64,000 bases of DNA from Alteromonas sp. IB21. Lineage in GTDB: Bacteria > Pseudomonadota > Gammaproteobacteria > Enterobacterales > Alteromonadaceae. The notes under the pieces were generated by a model. It was given only the letters and a program-made list of their open reading frames with translations. It made no database searches and was not told the origin of the DNA. Position 1 is the first letter of the stretch. Every line of letters begins with the position of its first letter. This document shows positions 54,355 to 63,154 of this stretch, piece by piece. The position numbers and the translations under genes are program-made. The stretch is from positions 62,001-126,000 of the forward strand of contig NZ_JAEFCD010000002.1 of the NCBI RefSeq assembly GCF_016405965.1, given 5' to 3'.

Positions 54355-54686
54355 TTCAACCTCACCACTACTTCATCGTCAGCTGTCGGGCGGTACATGC
54401 CCAGCTGTTTTTCTACGAGGTTTTCGATACGGTTATGTTCAGTTAACGCACGTTGCTCTAGAACAAGGTTACGCCACTCAACATCAAGCTCATCCTTCTC
54501 CTGCATAAGGTCTTCAAGGGCAATAACTTGCTGCCGATTGTGGTGGCTGCTGAGCGTTACAGCCATAGCACTTGTAATAACCATTAAATACAACAAAACC
54601 CGCAACTTGTTGCGGGTCAAATCTGAAACAATTATGAGCAGTAATTTAAAATTAGTGCTGGCCTTGTCTGGCGTGACTTTCGTCAT
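54351..54686 (-). CDS. ftsL: Cell division protein FtsL
   Basis: Small bitopic divisome protein that forms a complex with FtsB and FtsQ and activates FtsWI. The 111-residue product has a short cytoplasmic N-terminus, one membrane segment (about 30-48, [20 protein letters not shown]) and a periplasmic leucine-zipper-like coiled coil (about 50-95, [20 protein letters not shown]). Its identity also rests on the place between rsmH and ftsI, with ATGA overlaps on both sides. Confidence 0.95.
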   Translation of the reverse strand: MTKVTPDKASTNFKLLLIIVSDLTRNKLRVLLYLMVITSAMAVTLSSHHNRQQVIALEDLMQEKDELDVEWRNLVLEQRALTEHNRIENLVEKQLGMYRPTADDEVVVRLK

Positions 54687-55624
54687 AGCTTTTCCGCCAC
54701 GCGTAGCACTGAACTGCGAGAGCGAACGTTGTTCGCAATCTCCTGCTCTGAAGGTTTTATCGCTCTGCCCAGTGCCTTAAGCACTTTATCGGCATCTATT
54801 TCAGCCTGTGTAATAGGTAAATTGTGTGGTACTGATTTCCCTCTACTTTGCTCCTTGATAAAGCGCTTTACTAAACGATCTTCAAGAGAATGAAACGAGA
54901 TAACAGCAAGACGCCCTTCTTTTGCCAACACCTGTGTGGCAGCTTTAAGGCCCACACGAAGCTGCTCAAGCTCTGCATTGATATAGATGCGAATGCCTTG
55001 GAACGCGCGGGTTGCCGGGTGCTTAAATTTATCTTTTACAGGCACGGCTTCATCGATGATTTTTGCTAGCTGAGCAGTACGGGTAATGGGTGTATCTTTG
55101 CGAGTGTTTACAATAGCGTGCGCAATACGTTTGCCAAACTTTTCTTCGCCAAACTCTTTAATGACTTGTGTTATGTCTTGCTCTTCGGCGTTGGCTAACC
55201 AGTCTGCCGCACTTTGACCACGCGAGGTGTCCATACGCATATCAAGCGGACCGTCACGCAAAAAGCTAAACCCACGTTCAGCATCGTCAAGCTGTGGTGA
55301 AGATACGCCTAAGTCCATCAGTACACCGTCAATCTTACCAGTTAGCCCCAGCGCTTCGATTTCTTCAGCCATATCACCAAATGGTGAGTGGATAATGCTA
55401 AAGCGCTTGTCATCGGCAAAGCGTTCAGCGGCTTTAATTGCTTGGGGGTCACGGTCAAAGGCGATAAGACGCCCGTTTTGACCTAGCGAGTTTAATATGT
55501 GTGCTGAATGCCCACCACGACCAAACGTGGCATCAATATAGATACCGTCTGGTTTAATCGCCAGCGCCTCAATACACTCATCAAGAAGTACCGAAATATG
55601 TTTAAATTCATTAGGCTGCGTCAT
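54683..55624 (-). CDS. rsmH: 16S rRNA (cytosine(1402)-N(4))-methyltransferase RsmH
   Basis: Methylates N4 of C1402 in the P-site region of 16S rRNA. The 313-residue length equals E. coli RsmH (MraW). The N-terminus [20 protein letters not shown], the SAM-binding [15 protein letters not shown] (about 30-44), [21 protein letters not shown] and the C-terminal [18 protein letters not shown] are all diagnostic. It overlaps the mraZ stop and the ftsL start. Confidence 0.98.
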   Translation of the reverse strand: MTQPNEFKHISVLLDECIEALAIKPDGIYIDATFGRGGHSAHILNSLGQNGRLIAFDRDPQAIKAAERFADDKRFSIIHSPFGDMAEEIEALGLTGKIDGVLMDLGVSSPQLDDAERGFSFLRDGPLDMRMDTSRGQSAADWLANAEEQDITQVIKEFGEEKFGKRIAHAIVNTRKDTPITRTAQLAKIIDEAVPVKDKFKHPATRAFQGIRIYINAELEQLRVGLKAATQVLAKEGRLAVISFHSLEDRLVKRFIKEQSRGKSVPHNLPITQAEIDADKVLKALGRAIKPSEQEIANNVRSRSSVLRVAEKL

Positions 55625-56079
55625 AGCGAGAAGTCCTGTAGTCGTTCGGTAAGTTCAAATTCGCCTTTGCGTTCGGTGTCTATATCAGCTTCAACTTGTT
55701 GTGCCCAAATATCGGCATCCCAAATTTCGAATTTGTTTAACTGACCAACTAACATGACTTCTTTTGAGAGTTTTGCGAATGTTCGCAGCGGTGTGGGAAC
55801 AAGAATACGGCCGCTTTTGTCCATCTCGCCTTCAGAAGCATATCCAAGGAGCAGTCGCTGAAGGCGACGCTCGGCTGGTATCATGCTTGAAAGTTTAGAG
55901 AGTTTTAGCTCAATCTCTTCCCATTCGGGAAGTGGGTAAAGCAGCAAACAACTTTGTTGTGTATCGACTGTGCAGACTAGTTGTCCCTGACAATCATCCA
56001 GCAGCGACTGACGATACTTCGTAGGTATAGCCAGTCTGCCTTTTGTATCCAGATTGATTGCGTTAGCGCCGCGGAACAT
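55621..56079 (-). CDS. mraZ: Transcriptional regulator MraZ
   Basis: First gene of the dcw cluster; a DNA-binding ring-forming regulator that represses its own promoter in E. coli. The 152-residue length is identical to E. coli. Two SpoVT/AbrB-like halves are visible: [22 protein letters not shown] (about 2-23) and [17 protein letters not shown] (about 88-104), each with the DxxGR motif. A matching three-repeat operator lies just upstream. Confidence 0.98.
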   Translation of the reverse strand: MFRGANAINLDTKGRLAIPTKYRQSLLDDCQGQLVCTVDTQQSCLLLYPLPEWEEIELKLSKLSSMIPAERRLQRLLLGYASEGEMDKSGRILVPTPLRTFAKLSKEVMLVGQLNKFEIWDADIWAQQVEADIDTERKGEFELTERLQDFSL

Positions 56080-56153
56080 TCCCCTAGCCTTTTATTATTT
56101 GCTCTTGGTTTTCTTGTTTTTTGAGTACTAATCTGCAAAGTGATGATGATTTG

Positions 56154-56179
56154 ATCCACAATTCGCCACATTTACCCAC
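56154..56179 (-). promoter_or_regulatory. MraZ operator: three GTGG repeats at 10-bp period
   Basis: On the minus strand the repeats GTGGGTAAAT, GTGGCGAATT and GTGGATCAAA follow one another with a strict 10-base period (cores at 56176-56179, 56166-56169 and 56156-56159). MraZ is known to bind three or more TGGGN repeats separated by 5 bases. The site begins right after the predicted transcription start, so binding would block the promoter. Confidence 0.82.
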
Positions 56180-56187
56180 TGAGATAC

Positions 56188-56217
56188 AGTTTAGGTACCA
56201 ATGATCCCCACTGTCAA
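56188..56217 (-). promoter_or_regulatory. Promoter of the mraZ-dcw operon
   Basis: Perfect -35 TTGACA (56217-56212) and -10 TAAACT (56193-56188) with an 18-base spacer; the predicted start is near 56181, about 100 bases before the mraZ ATG. It precedes the MraZ repeats directly. Confidence 0.75.
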
Positions 56218-56257
56218 GTAGAAAAAAGCCGTGAAAGCCGCATAAACACTGGGTTTA

Positions 56258-56277
56258 AACTGGTTGTATATACAGTG
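56258..56277. promoter_or_regulatory. LexA-like SOS box upstream of the mraZ promoter
   Basis: AACTGGTTGTATATACAGTG contains CTG-N10-CAG with an AT-rich centre, close to the gammaproteobacterial LexA consensus. It lies about 40 bp upstream of the -35 element. By eye it is also inside a wider dyad AAACACTG ... CAGTGTTT (56244-56280). Confidence 0.4.
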
Positions 56278-56458
56278 TTTTTAGGAAGTGTATGATTAGG
56301 CGTGTAAAAAAGATTAAAAATTATTCAGGTTAGAAAAAATAAAGGTGTAATTAATCGATGAACTGCAGTTTTTAACGCACTGAAGTGAAGGGCCTGTAGA
56401 TTTCCCCAATCACGAGCGCAGCAACAATTCTAACGTGGTAAAGGTAGGAGGATGAAAG

Positions 56459-56491
56459 CAAAAAATGAGCTTTCAACCTAGCTGAAAGCCC
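56459..56491 (-). terminator. Intrinsic terminator after the porin-like gene
   Basis: On the minus strand GGGCTTTCA and TGAAAGCTC form a 9-bp stem with one G-U type mismatch around a 7-base loop, followed by a T-run (ATTTTTTGC). Confidence 0.75.
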
Positions 56492-56549
56492 ACTGTCTTT
56501 ATTGTTTATCGCTGTTGAATTTTATTCTATTGAGAAGCCGTGCATTTAA

Positions 56550-57374
56550 TTAGAAACGGTACGTGGCTGACAATGCCGCAACATCGCTATCTACGTCGCT
56601 ATCAACATCCGTTTCATAACTCGCTGATATTGCGAACTGCTCATTGACCCAGTAATCAAGCGCTACGCCTGCCGTTTTAACATTATCAAAACCGTCTGGC
56701 GCATTCGTATAGCTGTAGCTACCTTGAACACTTAATCCCGGGCTAAAGAAGTAACGCGCACTTCCAGACAGCACATCAATATCATCGGCGATGTATTGGG
56801 CTGTGAAATCCCATCCCGTTCCTGCATTACCTACCGTGGTATATCGGGTGAAAACAAGGGGTGATGTTTCATTTTCACTCTCGCTATAGCTCTCTCCATC
56901 GGCATTAAAGTCGTAGGTAGCACGCTGGTAGATAAGACCTGCACCAATTTGCCACTGACGTGATAGGTTAAACCCTACTTTTAGATCAATATTGGTGTAG
57001 TCCTCATCACCAAAGTCATCATCAAATTTACTATGGGCGCCTTCTATAGCAAGCATCCAGATGTCATCAATATAAAACGTGCTGCCTAAATTAAACACGT
57101 CGATACCATCTAAATTTGCATAACCACCAGACAGGCTAGATACACGCTGAAGATAAGGGTTGATAAGGTAAGCGCCGCTGTTACCGCTTACTTCATCTAA
57201 ATAGCGAACATATTTTGCACCATAAAGATTTTCATCTAATCCTTCAAAATCGACAGCCATAACTTGTACTTCGTTTTGTGTAGCGGCATGTGCTGCTGAG
57301 ACTGAAAATACTGAAGCCGTAATAAGTGATAGCGCAGTTAGCGTTGTTGAAAATTTATTAGATTTGATGTTCAT
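56550..57374 (-). CDS. Putative outer-membrane beta-barrel porin
   Basis: A 274-residue secreted protein with a Sec signal peptide (SNKFSTTLTALSLITASVFSVSAAHA, cleavage about residue 30). The mature part alternates hydrophobic and polar residues in about twelve predicted strands separated by Asp/Gly/Asn-rich turns (for example FDDDFGDEDYTNIDLKVGF and VDSDVDSDVAALSATYRF) and ends in Phe, the sorting signal of outer-membrane barrels. I chose the ATG at 57374 because AAGGAC stands upstream. Substrate is unknown. It has its own terminator and seems to be a single-gene unit. Confidence 0.78.
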   Translation of the reverse strand: MNIKSNKFSTTLTALSLITASVFSVSAAHAATQNEVQVMAVDFEGLDENLYGAKYVRYLDEVSGNSGAYLINPYLQRVSSLSGGYANLDGIDVFNLGSTFYIDDIWMLAIEGAHSKFDDDFGDEDYTNIDLKVGFNLSRQWQIGAGLIYQRATYDFNADGESYSESENETSPLVFTRYTTVGNAGTGWDFTAQYIADDIDVLSGSARYFFSPGLSVQGSYSYTNAPDGFDNVKTAGVALDYWVNEQFAISASYETDVDSDVDSDVAALSATYRF

Positions 57375-57483
57375 GTCTTTTGTCCTTAAAAAATGTGTTG
57401 GAATCGACAAACAAGATAAGACATTAAAACTTAACGGTTTCTGAACGAAACGTGACGAAGTCTGAACGTGAATTTTTGGTACA

Positions 57484-57510
57484 AAAAAACCCGCAACTTG
57501 GCGGGCTTTT
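57484..57510 (-). terminator. Intrinsic terminator of the SapC-family gene
   Basis: On the minus strand GCCCGC / GCGGGT around a 6-base loop, ending in a run of seven T. It directly follows the SapC-family gene. Confidence 0.88.
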
Positions 57511-57532
57511 AAACTTCAAAATGAGGTAGCGA

Positions 57533-58303
57533 TTACGCGCTTGGCGCCGCTTCTGCAGGCGCTTCTTCTGCTTTTACAGCAGAAAGCTGCATGCTGCGAA
57601 TTGGGTTTTCTGTATCGTTAGAAAGCTCAACAAGACGGTTAAGCTGACCAACAGACATCATTACTGCGTAGATAGCGCCTAGGAAGCCTTGCTTGTGCAG
57701 CTCTAGTACTTGCTCTTCTGGCAGCTCAAGAAGTTTCTTCTCGTTGATGCTCATCATGCCGGTAACGTTGCGCTGCTTACCATCTTGGTAAGTAAGACGA
57801 ATTTGAATCGGATCTAGTAGGTCTAGTTCAACGACTTTCGCTACAAAACGCTGCGTTAGCATTTCGCTGTTTGCAAGGTCCGCTAGGAATTTTTGGCGGT
57901 TTTCAAGGAACTCGCTTGCTTCACCAGCTTCGGTGAATAGTGCTTGGCCTTCATCAGAGATAAGGTCAGAGTTTTCATCAATATAAACACCAAGCTTGTC
58001 GCCGTCAGGACGTACGTCGAATGGGTAGCGAAGGATGTTCATCGGAACGTGTGGGCCTTTCCAACTATCGCCAGTAAGGAAAAGGTTTTGTCCTTGCTCC
58101 ATGCCTAGCATAGTCACCACGTGATGGCGCTTTGCATTGGTATCTTCAATAAAAACCAACGGCATTGTCGCTGCAAGTTGTGCAAACTCACGAATTGTCG
58201 CTGCTGCAAGGTGTGTGTTTTTCGCAAAGCTGAAAGAAGTGTTTACCGCAACCTTTAGGTCTTTATGCTTTTCTTTATCTAGCGGTACAAAATTAATAGC
58301 CAT
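57533..58303 (-). CDS. SapC-family protein
   Basis: The 256-residue cytoplasmic-looking protein matches the SapC family: FVPLDKEKHKDLKVAV, FAQLAATMPLVFIEDTN, WKGPHVPMNILRYPFDVRPDGDKLGVYIDENSDLIS and the LPEEQVLELHKQGFLGAIYAVMMSVGQLNRL block. SapC was named from a gene linked to S-layer protein in Campylobacter, but a molecular role is not established. There is no signal peptide. The C-terminus is an Ala/Glu/Pro-rich tail (VKAEEAPAEAAPS). It stands alone with its own terminator. Confidence 0.85.
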   Translation of the reverse strand: MAINFVPLDKEKHKDLKVAVNTSFSFAKNTHLAAATIREFAQLAATMPLVFIEDTNAKRHHVVTMLGMEQGQNLFLTGDSWKGPHVPMNILRYPFDVRPDGDKLGVYIDENSDLISDEGQALFTEAGEASEFLENRQKFLADLANSEMLTQRFVAKVVELDLLDPIQIRLTYQDGKQRNVTGMMSINEKKLLELPEEQVLELHKQGFLGAIYAVMMSVGQLNRLVELSNDTENPIRSMQLSAVKAEEAPAEAAPSA

Positions 58304-58695
58304 ATTTATTTCTCATACTTGTTAGCTGTGGCCCCGGCTTGATTATGTGAGAAGAGCGGGTGCCATCAAAAAATTTAAGTCGGCCGCGCTGATGCGTATC
58401 AGCATCGATAGTTGGCGGAGCGCTTGGGAGTATCCCGTATTCGCGCAATGAAGTCACGCAGTCTTCACCATAACAAGTTTTAAATTTTTATTGCAATGTA
58501 AACTTGAAGTAAACAAGCACAAGCGCTCTAAAAATGAGCAATTCAAGCTGATTTCAAGAGTCGAAAGAGCGATTTGATGTAAATGAGAGTCTGTTGAAGA
58601 CCTATTGTCGCGGTATGAATTATCCTTTAGTCTCTTATTGCTAGTTAATTAGGGGCTGTTGACCTAAGCGATAAAAAACAAAATAAGGATTTTCT
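58304..58695. other. Divergent intergenic region between SapC-family and dipeptidase genes
   Basis: These 392 bp must contain both promoters. A short dyad GCTGAT-GCGT-ATCAGC is at 58388-58403. No strong -35/-10 pair was found by eye and no gene is visible. Confidence 0.5.
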
Positions 58696-59910
58696 ATGAA
58701 GGGGCACTTCCCACTCTCGTCTTGCGCATTCTTTATCTCTGCGCTTTTTGCTTCCAACAGTGTATTTGCAGACACTCCGGTCTACTCTGCATCAGAAAAC
58801 GCGATTAAGATCGCTCAAGAAACCATTATAGTAGACGGGCACATTGATGTGCCTTATCGCGTAAAAGAAAAATGGGTAGATGTTACCAAGGCGACCGATG
58901 GTGGAGACTTTGACTACCCTCGCGCTGTAGCCGGTGGTTTAAACGCCCCGTTTATGAGCATTTATGTACCCGCAAGCTTAGACAATTCACCTGAATCTAC
59001 ACAGCTTGCTCACGAGCTTATTGACTCAGTAGAAGCAATTGTTGCTCGCGCTTCGGACAAGTTCGCCATTGCTAAAAGCCCTTCTGACGTAAAAGCACAG
59101 TTTGAAAAAGGGCTAATTTCTTTGCCTATGGGTATGGAAAACGGTTCGCCTATTCAAGGTGACTTGAAAAACCTAGCCGCTTTTTACGAGCGCGGTATCC
59201 GCTATATTACTCTTGCTCACAGCCAAGCAAATCATATTTCTGATTCTTCATACGATCTTCGCAGAAAGTGGAAAGGGCTGAGTCCATTTGGCAAAGAACT
59301 CGTAGGCGAAATGAATAATATTGGCATTATGTTGGATATTTCTCATGTATCTGACGACGCCTTCTATCAGGTTATTGAATTGACCAAGGCGCCGGTTATA
59401 GCCTCTCACTCTTCACTGCGCCGCTTCACACCTGGCTTCGAACGAAATATGAACGACGACATGATTAAAAAGCTCGGCGAAAACGGCGGCGTGATCATGA
59501 TTAACTTTGGTTCTAGCTTTGTTTCGAAAGAAGCCGGTAAATGGCGTAGTGGCCTAACTGCTGCGCGAAAAGCGTTGATTGAAAAAGAAGGCGAAGATAG
59601 CCCTAAGCTAGAGAATTTTGAAGACAGTTACCGCAAAGAAGTGCCTTACCCATATTCAACCCTTGATGAAGTGCTTGATCACATCGACCACGTGGTAAAA
59701 CTAATTGGTGTTGATCATGTGGGTATTGGCTCAGACTACGACGGTGTAGGTGACTCACTCCCCATTGGACTTAAAGACGTAGCAAGCTTTCCAAACCTCG
59801 TTCAAGGGCTGCTAGATAGAGGCTACAGCCGAACTGATATTGAAAAGATATTAAGCGGTAACCTACTGCGCGTTTGGCAGCAGGTAGAAGACTATGCCGC
59901 AGCGCACTAG
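58696..59910 (+). CDS. Secreted membrane-dipeptidase-like metallopeptidase (family M19)
   Basis: Zinc dipeptidase of the renal dipeptidase family, predicted periplasmic, cleaving dipeptides including those with a D-residue at the second position. The 404-residue product has a signal peptide ending in SNSVFA-DT (about residue 26). Zinc ligands are in VDGHIDVPYR (HxD), MGMENG (bridging Glu), ITLAHSQAN, LDISHVSD, and VIASHSS, with GIGSDYDGVGD at the end. All metal sites are complete. It stands as a single gene with AAGGAT near the start. Confidence 0.93.
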   Translation: MKGHFPLSSCAFFISALFASNSVFADTPVYSASENAIKIAQETIIVDGHIDVPYRVKEKWVDVTKATDGGDFDYPRAVAGGLNAPFMSIYVPASLDNSPESTQLAHELIDSVEAIVARASDKFAIAKSPSDVKAQFEKGLISLPMGMENGSPIQGDLKNLAAFYERGIRYITLAHSQANHISDSSYDLRRKWKGLSPFGKELVGEMNNIGIMLDISHVSDDAFYQVIELTKAPVIASHSSLRRFTPGFERNMNDDMIKKLGENGGVIMINFGSSFVSKEAGKWRSGLTAARKALIEKEGEDSPKLENFEDSYRKEVPYPYSTLDEVLDHIDHVVKLIGVDHVGIGSDYDGVGDSLPIGLKDVASFPNLVQGLLDRGYSRTDIEKILSGNLLRVWQQVEDYAAAH

Positions 59911-59937
59911 CTCGCCAGCGCGTCTCAGATAAGGCTT

Positions 59938-59969
59938 GGGGAAGCAGATGTTTGCTTCCCCACATTTTT
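59938..59969. terminator. Intrinsic terminator between the convergent dipeptidase and cusA genes
   Basis: Stem GGGGAAGCA / TGCTTCCCC around a 6-base loop (59938-59961) followed by ACATTTTT on the plus strand. It ends the dipeptidase transcript and may also stop cusA on the other strand. Confidence 0.88.
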
Positions 59970-59977
59970 CTAGCCTG

Positions 59978-62900
59978 TTACTTTTTACGCGAAATCGTGA
60001 GATAAAACGCGCTTGGCAACACAAGTAACGTTAGCACCAGTGCGCTCGCCATGCCGCCCACCATTGGCGCGGCAATTCGCTGCATGACCTCGCTACCAGT
60101 TCCGGTCGCATATAGGACGGGCAACAACCCCACGATAATAGAAAGCGATGTCATCATAACCGGTCGAAGTCTTGCCGATGCGGCGTGCACGATTGCCTCT
60201 TTCACCCGCTCATCACCTTTAACATTACGGCTTTCCATAGCAGGCTTCGCAAGGGCTTCCGATACATGTTGTTTTAAATACACTAACATGATGACGCCTA
60301 TTTCAACCGCTACACCCGCAAGCGCAATAAATCCAACGCCTACCGCAACCGACAGGTTAAAATTAAGAAAATAAAGTAGCCAAACGCTCCCAACCAATGC
60401 TAAGGGCAAGGTAGCAAGTATTAACGCCACGTCGCGCAAGCGTTTAAATGCGAGATAAAGCAAAAGACAGATGATGGCTAACGTAAGCGGTATAACCAAC
60501 GAAAGTTTTGCTTTCGCGCGCTCCAGATAAGCAAATTGGCCAGCCCAAGAAATTGAGTATCCAGCGGGTAAATTAAGGTGCTCTGACAGGTGACTTTTTG
60601 CACGCGCTACATAACCTCCCAAATCTATACCCGTAGCTGAGTCGGACGATATATCAATATATACCCAACCGTTTAGACGCGCGTTTTCACTTTTGATCGC
60701 TGCAGGACCATCATCTATTCGTACGTTTGCGACATCCCCCAAAGTAATATGCGCCCCACTTGGCGTAACGAACGGCATAGATGCCAGAGATTCAGGCGTA
60801 TCGCGGTAATGCTCTATAAATCGCATCGTTATAGGAAAACGCTCTCGCCCTTCCACAGATTGAGTCACGATTTGGCCGCCCACGGCTGTTCCCACGATAT
60901 TGTGCACATCGTCTATCGTCATGCCATAGCGCGCCGCCAACTGCCTATCAATATCAATATAGACGTAACGCCCGCCAACAACGCGCTCGGCATATACCGA
61001 CGCTGTATTTGGCACGTCTTTTAGTAACACTTCTATTTCTCTACCAATTGCTTCAATGCCTGCCAGATCTGGCCCAGCTATCTTAATTCCCACAGGGGTT
61101 TTAATTCCCGTCGCCAACATGTCGATACGGGTTTTAATAGGCATTACCCATGCATTCGTTAGCCCGGGAAACTGTACAAGGGCATTAAGTTCCTCTTTAA
61201 GCTTTTCAGTGGTCATTCCGTCTCTCCACTGCGCTTTCGGTTTAAGCTGAATAAACGTTTCAATCATCGTGAGTGGCGCAGGGTCAGTCGCCGTGTCAGC
61301 TCGCCCAATTTTCCCAAACACTGTCTTAACTTCTGGCAAGGTTGCAATAAGCTTATCGGTTTGTTGCAAAAGCTCTCTGGCTTTGCCTACCGAAATACCT
61401 GGGTAAGTCGTGGGCATGTACATTAAGTCACCTTCATCTAACTCAGGCATAAACTCACTGCCAAGATGGCTTAACGGCCAATACATAGAAACCAATAAAA
61501 GCAATGCGCCAAGAAGCGTCGCTATTGGGTGATTAAGCAGCCGTGTCAGCAATGGCTGATACATACGCTCTAATAATCGATTAACCGGGTTTTCTCCTTC
61601 AGCACGTATTCTGCCGCGAACGAAGTAGCCTGCAAGCACGGGGACCAAGGTAACTGCCAGCGCCGCTGCGGCTGCCATGGCATACGTTTTGGTGAAGGCG
61701 AGAGGCGCAAAAAGCCGCCCTTCTTGTGCTTCTAACGCAAAAACCGGGATAAACGATACCGTTATAATAAGGAGCGCAAAAAATAACGCAGGGCCAACTT
61801 CTGTGGTTGACTTAATCACCAGCGCCCAACGCTCAGCAGAAGAAATCTGATGAGATCTTGCCCCCATACGCGCAGACACTGAATGCTGGTGAATGTGCTT
61901 GTGCAAATTCTCAACCACCACAATGGCCCCATCGACCATAGCGCCTATGGCAATCGCGATACCGCCTAGCGACATGATGTTTGCGTTGAGCCCCTGCAGC
62001 TTCATTACGATGAAGGCGCTTAAAATACCGATCGGCAAACTGATTAGCGCGACCATAGAAGAACGTAGATGAAACAAGAATACAGCACATACCAACCCGA
62101 CAACGAGCAGCTCTTCTACCAACTTACTAGCAAGTGTATCCACCGACTTATCGATAAGGGTTGAGCGGTCGTAAACCGGAACAATATTCACGCCTTCCGG
62201 CAAACCTGCTTTTAATGCATTTAACTTTTCTTTGACGGCGTCGATAGTGGCTTTCGCGTTTTCACCATAGCGCATGACAATAATGCCACCTACGGTTTCA
62301 CCTTTCCCGTTGAGCTCTGCGACACCACGGCGCATCAGCGGGCTTTCTACTACTTGCGCCACATCGTCGATGGTTATGCTAACGCCATTTTGAATAACGC
62401 CTGTAGGTAACGCGAGTATGTCATCTATTCCCTGAATATAGCTTTGCGCCGTCACCATATATTCTGCTTCGGACATTTCGATAACTGAAGCACCCGTGCC
62501 ACGATTACCGCGCTTAAGGGCAATGTCAATCACAGAAGGCTGAATGTTATACGCGCGCAATTTCTCCGGGTCGACAATGACTTGATACTGCTTAACCATA
62601 CCCCCCACAGATGCGACTTCTGATACGCCTTCCACTGACTGCAATTCAAACTTCAAAAACCAATCTTGCAATGCCCGTAATTCACCGGCATCAAGCGCAT
62701 TGGGCTGGTTTGCATCGCTTTCCAAGGCATAGATGTATACCCAGCCTACACCCGTAGCATCGGGCCCCAGTTGAGGTGTGACGCCCTCGGGGAGCTGTGA
62801 AGCCGCTTGGCTTAAATATTCTAAAACTCGGCTTCGCGCCCAATACATGTCCGTGTCGTCATCAAAGATTATGTACACGTAAGCATCGCCAAAAAATGAA

Positions 62901-63154
62901 TAGCCTCGCACAGTTTGTGCACCAGGCACCGACATTAACGCTGATGTTAGGGGAAACGTCACCTGATCTTCGACCACTTGTGGAGACTGGCCCGGATAGC
63001 TTACTTTCACAATAACCTGGACATCAGATAAATCAGGGATCGCATCAATAGGCGTGTTTTTTACTGCCCACACACCGGCAACACTGAGCACAAGAGCGCT
63101 CAGCAATACCAATATTCTGTTATTTACCGACCAGCGAATTACCGAATCAATCAT
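59978..63154 (-). CDS. cusA: Heavy-metal RND efflux transporter, CusA-type (copper/silver)
   Basis: Inner-membrane pump that exports Cu(I)/Ag(I) with CusB and an outer-membrane channel. The 1058-residue length is close to E. coli CusA (1047). Visible are MIDSVIRWSVNNRILVLL at the N-terminus, IPDLSDVQVIVKVSYPGQSP, LGPDATGVGWVYIYAL, the proton-relay segment GGIAIAIGAMVDGAIVVVEN and the sequence MPELDEGDLMYMPTTYPGIS. Methionines in MPELDEGDLMYMPTT and DMLATGIKTPVGIKIAG match the places of the metal-relay Met residues (E. coli Met573/623/672). The start overlaps the cusB stop by 8 bases (ATGATTGA). Confidence 0.93.
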   Translation of the reverse strand: MIDSVIRWSVNNRILVLLSALVLSVAGVWAVKNTPIDAIPDLSDVQVIVKVSYPGQSPQVVEDQVTFPLTSALMSVPGAQTVRGYSFFGDAYVYIIFDDDTDMYWARSRVLEYLSQAASQLPEGVTPQLGPDATGVGWVYIYALESDANQPNALDAGELRALQDWFLKFELQSVEGVSEVASVGGMVKQYQVIVDPEKLRAYNIQPSVIDIALKRGNRGTGASVIEMSEAEYMVTAQSYIQGIDDILALPTGVIQNGVSITIDDVAQVVESPLMRRGVAELNGKGETVGGIIVMRYGENAKATIDAVKEKLNALKAGLPEGVNIVPVYDRSTLIDKSVDTLASKLVEELLVVGLVCAVFLFHLRSSMVALISLPIGILSAFIVMKLQGLNANIMSLGGIAIAIGAMVDGAIVVVENLHKHIHQHSVSARMGARSHQISSAERWALVIKSTTEVGPALFFALLIITVSFIPVFALEAQEGRLFAPLAFTKTYAMAAAAALAVTLVPVLAGYFVRGRIRAEGENPVNRLLERMYQPLLTRLLNHPIATLLGALLLLVSMYWPLSHLGSEFMPELDEGDLMYMPTTYPGISVGKARELLQQTDKLIATLPEVKTVFGKIGRADTATDPAPLTMIETFIQLKPKAQWRDGMTTEKLKEELNALVQFPGLTNAWVMPIKTRIDMLATGIKTPVGIKIAGPDLAGIEAIGREIEVLLKDVPNTASVYAERVVGGRYVYIDIDRQLAARYGMTIDDVHNIVGTAVGGQIVTQSVEGRERFPITMRFIEHYRDTPESLASMPFVTPSGAHITLGDVANVRIDDGPAAIKSENARLNGWVYIDISSDSATGIDLGGYVARAKSHLSEHLNLPAGYSISWAGQFAYLERAKAKLSLVIPLTLAIICLLLYLAFKRLRDVALILATLPLALVGSVWLLYFLNFNLSVAVGVGFIALAGVAVEIGVIMLVYLKQHVSEALAKPAMESRNVKGDERVKEAIVHAASARLRPVMMTSLSIIVGLLPVLYATGTGSEVMQRIAAPMVGGMASALVLTLLVLPSAFYLTISRKK

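Larger units (their letters stand above)
56080..56549. other. Intergenic region upstream of mraZ
   Basis: This 470-bp gap holds the MraZ repeats (56154-56179), the mraZ promoter (56188-56217), a LexA-like dyad (56258-56277) and the terminator of the convergent-looking porin gene (56459-56491). The part between 56281 and 56458 shows nothing I recognise. Confidence 0.6.
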
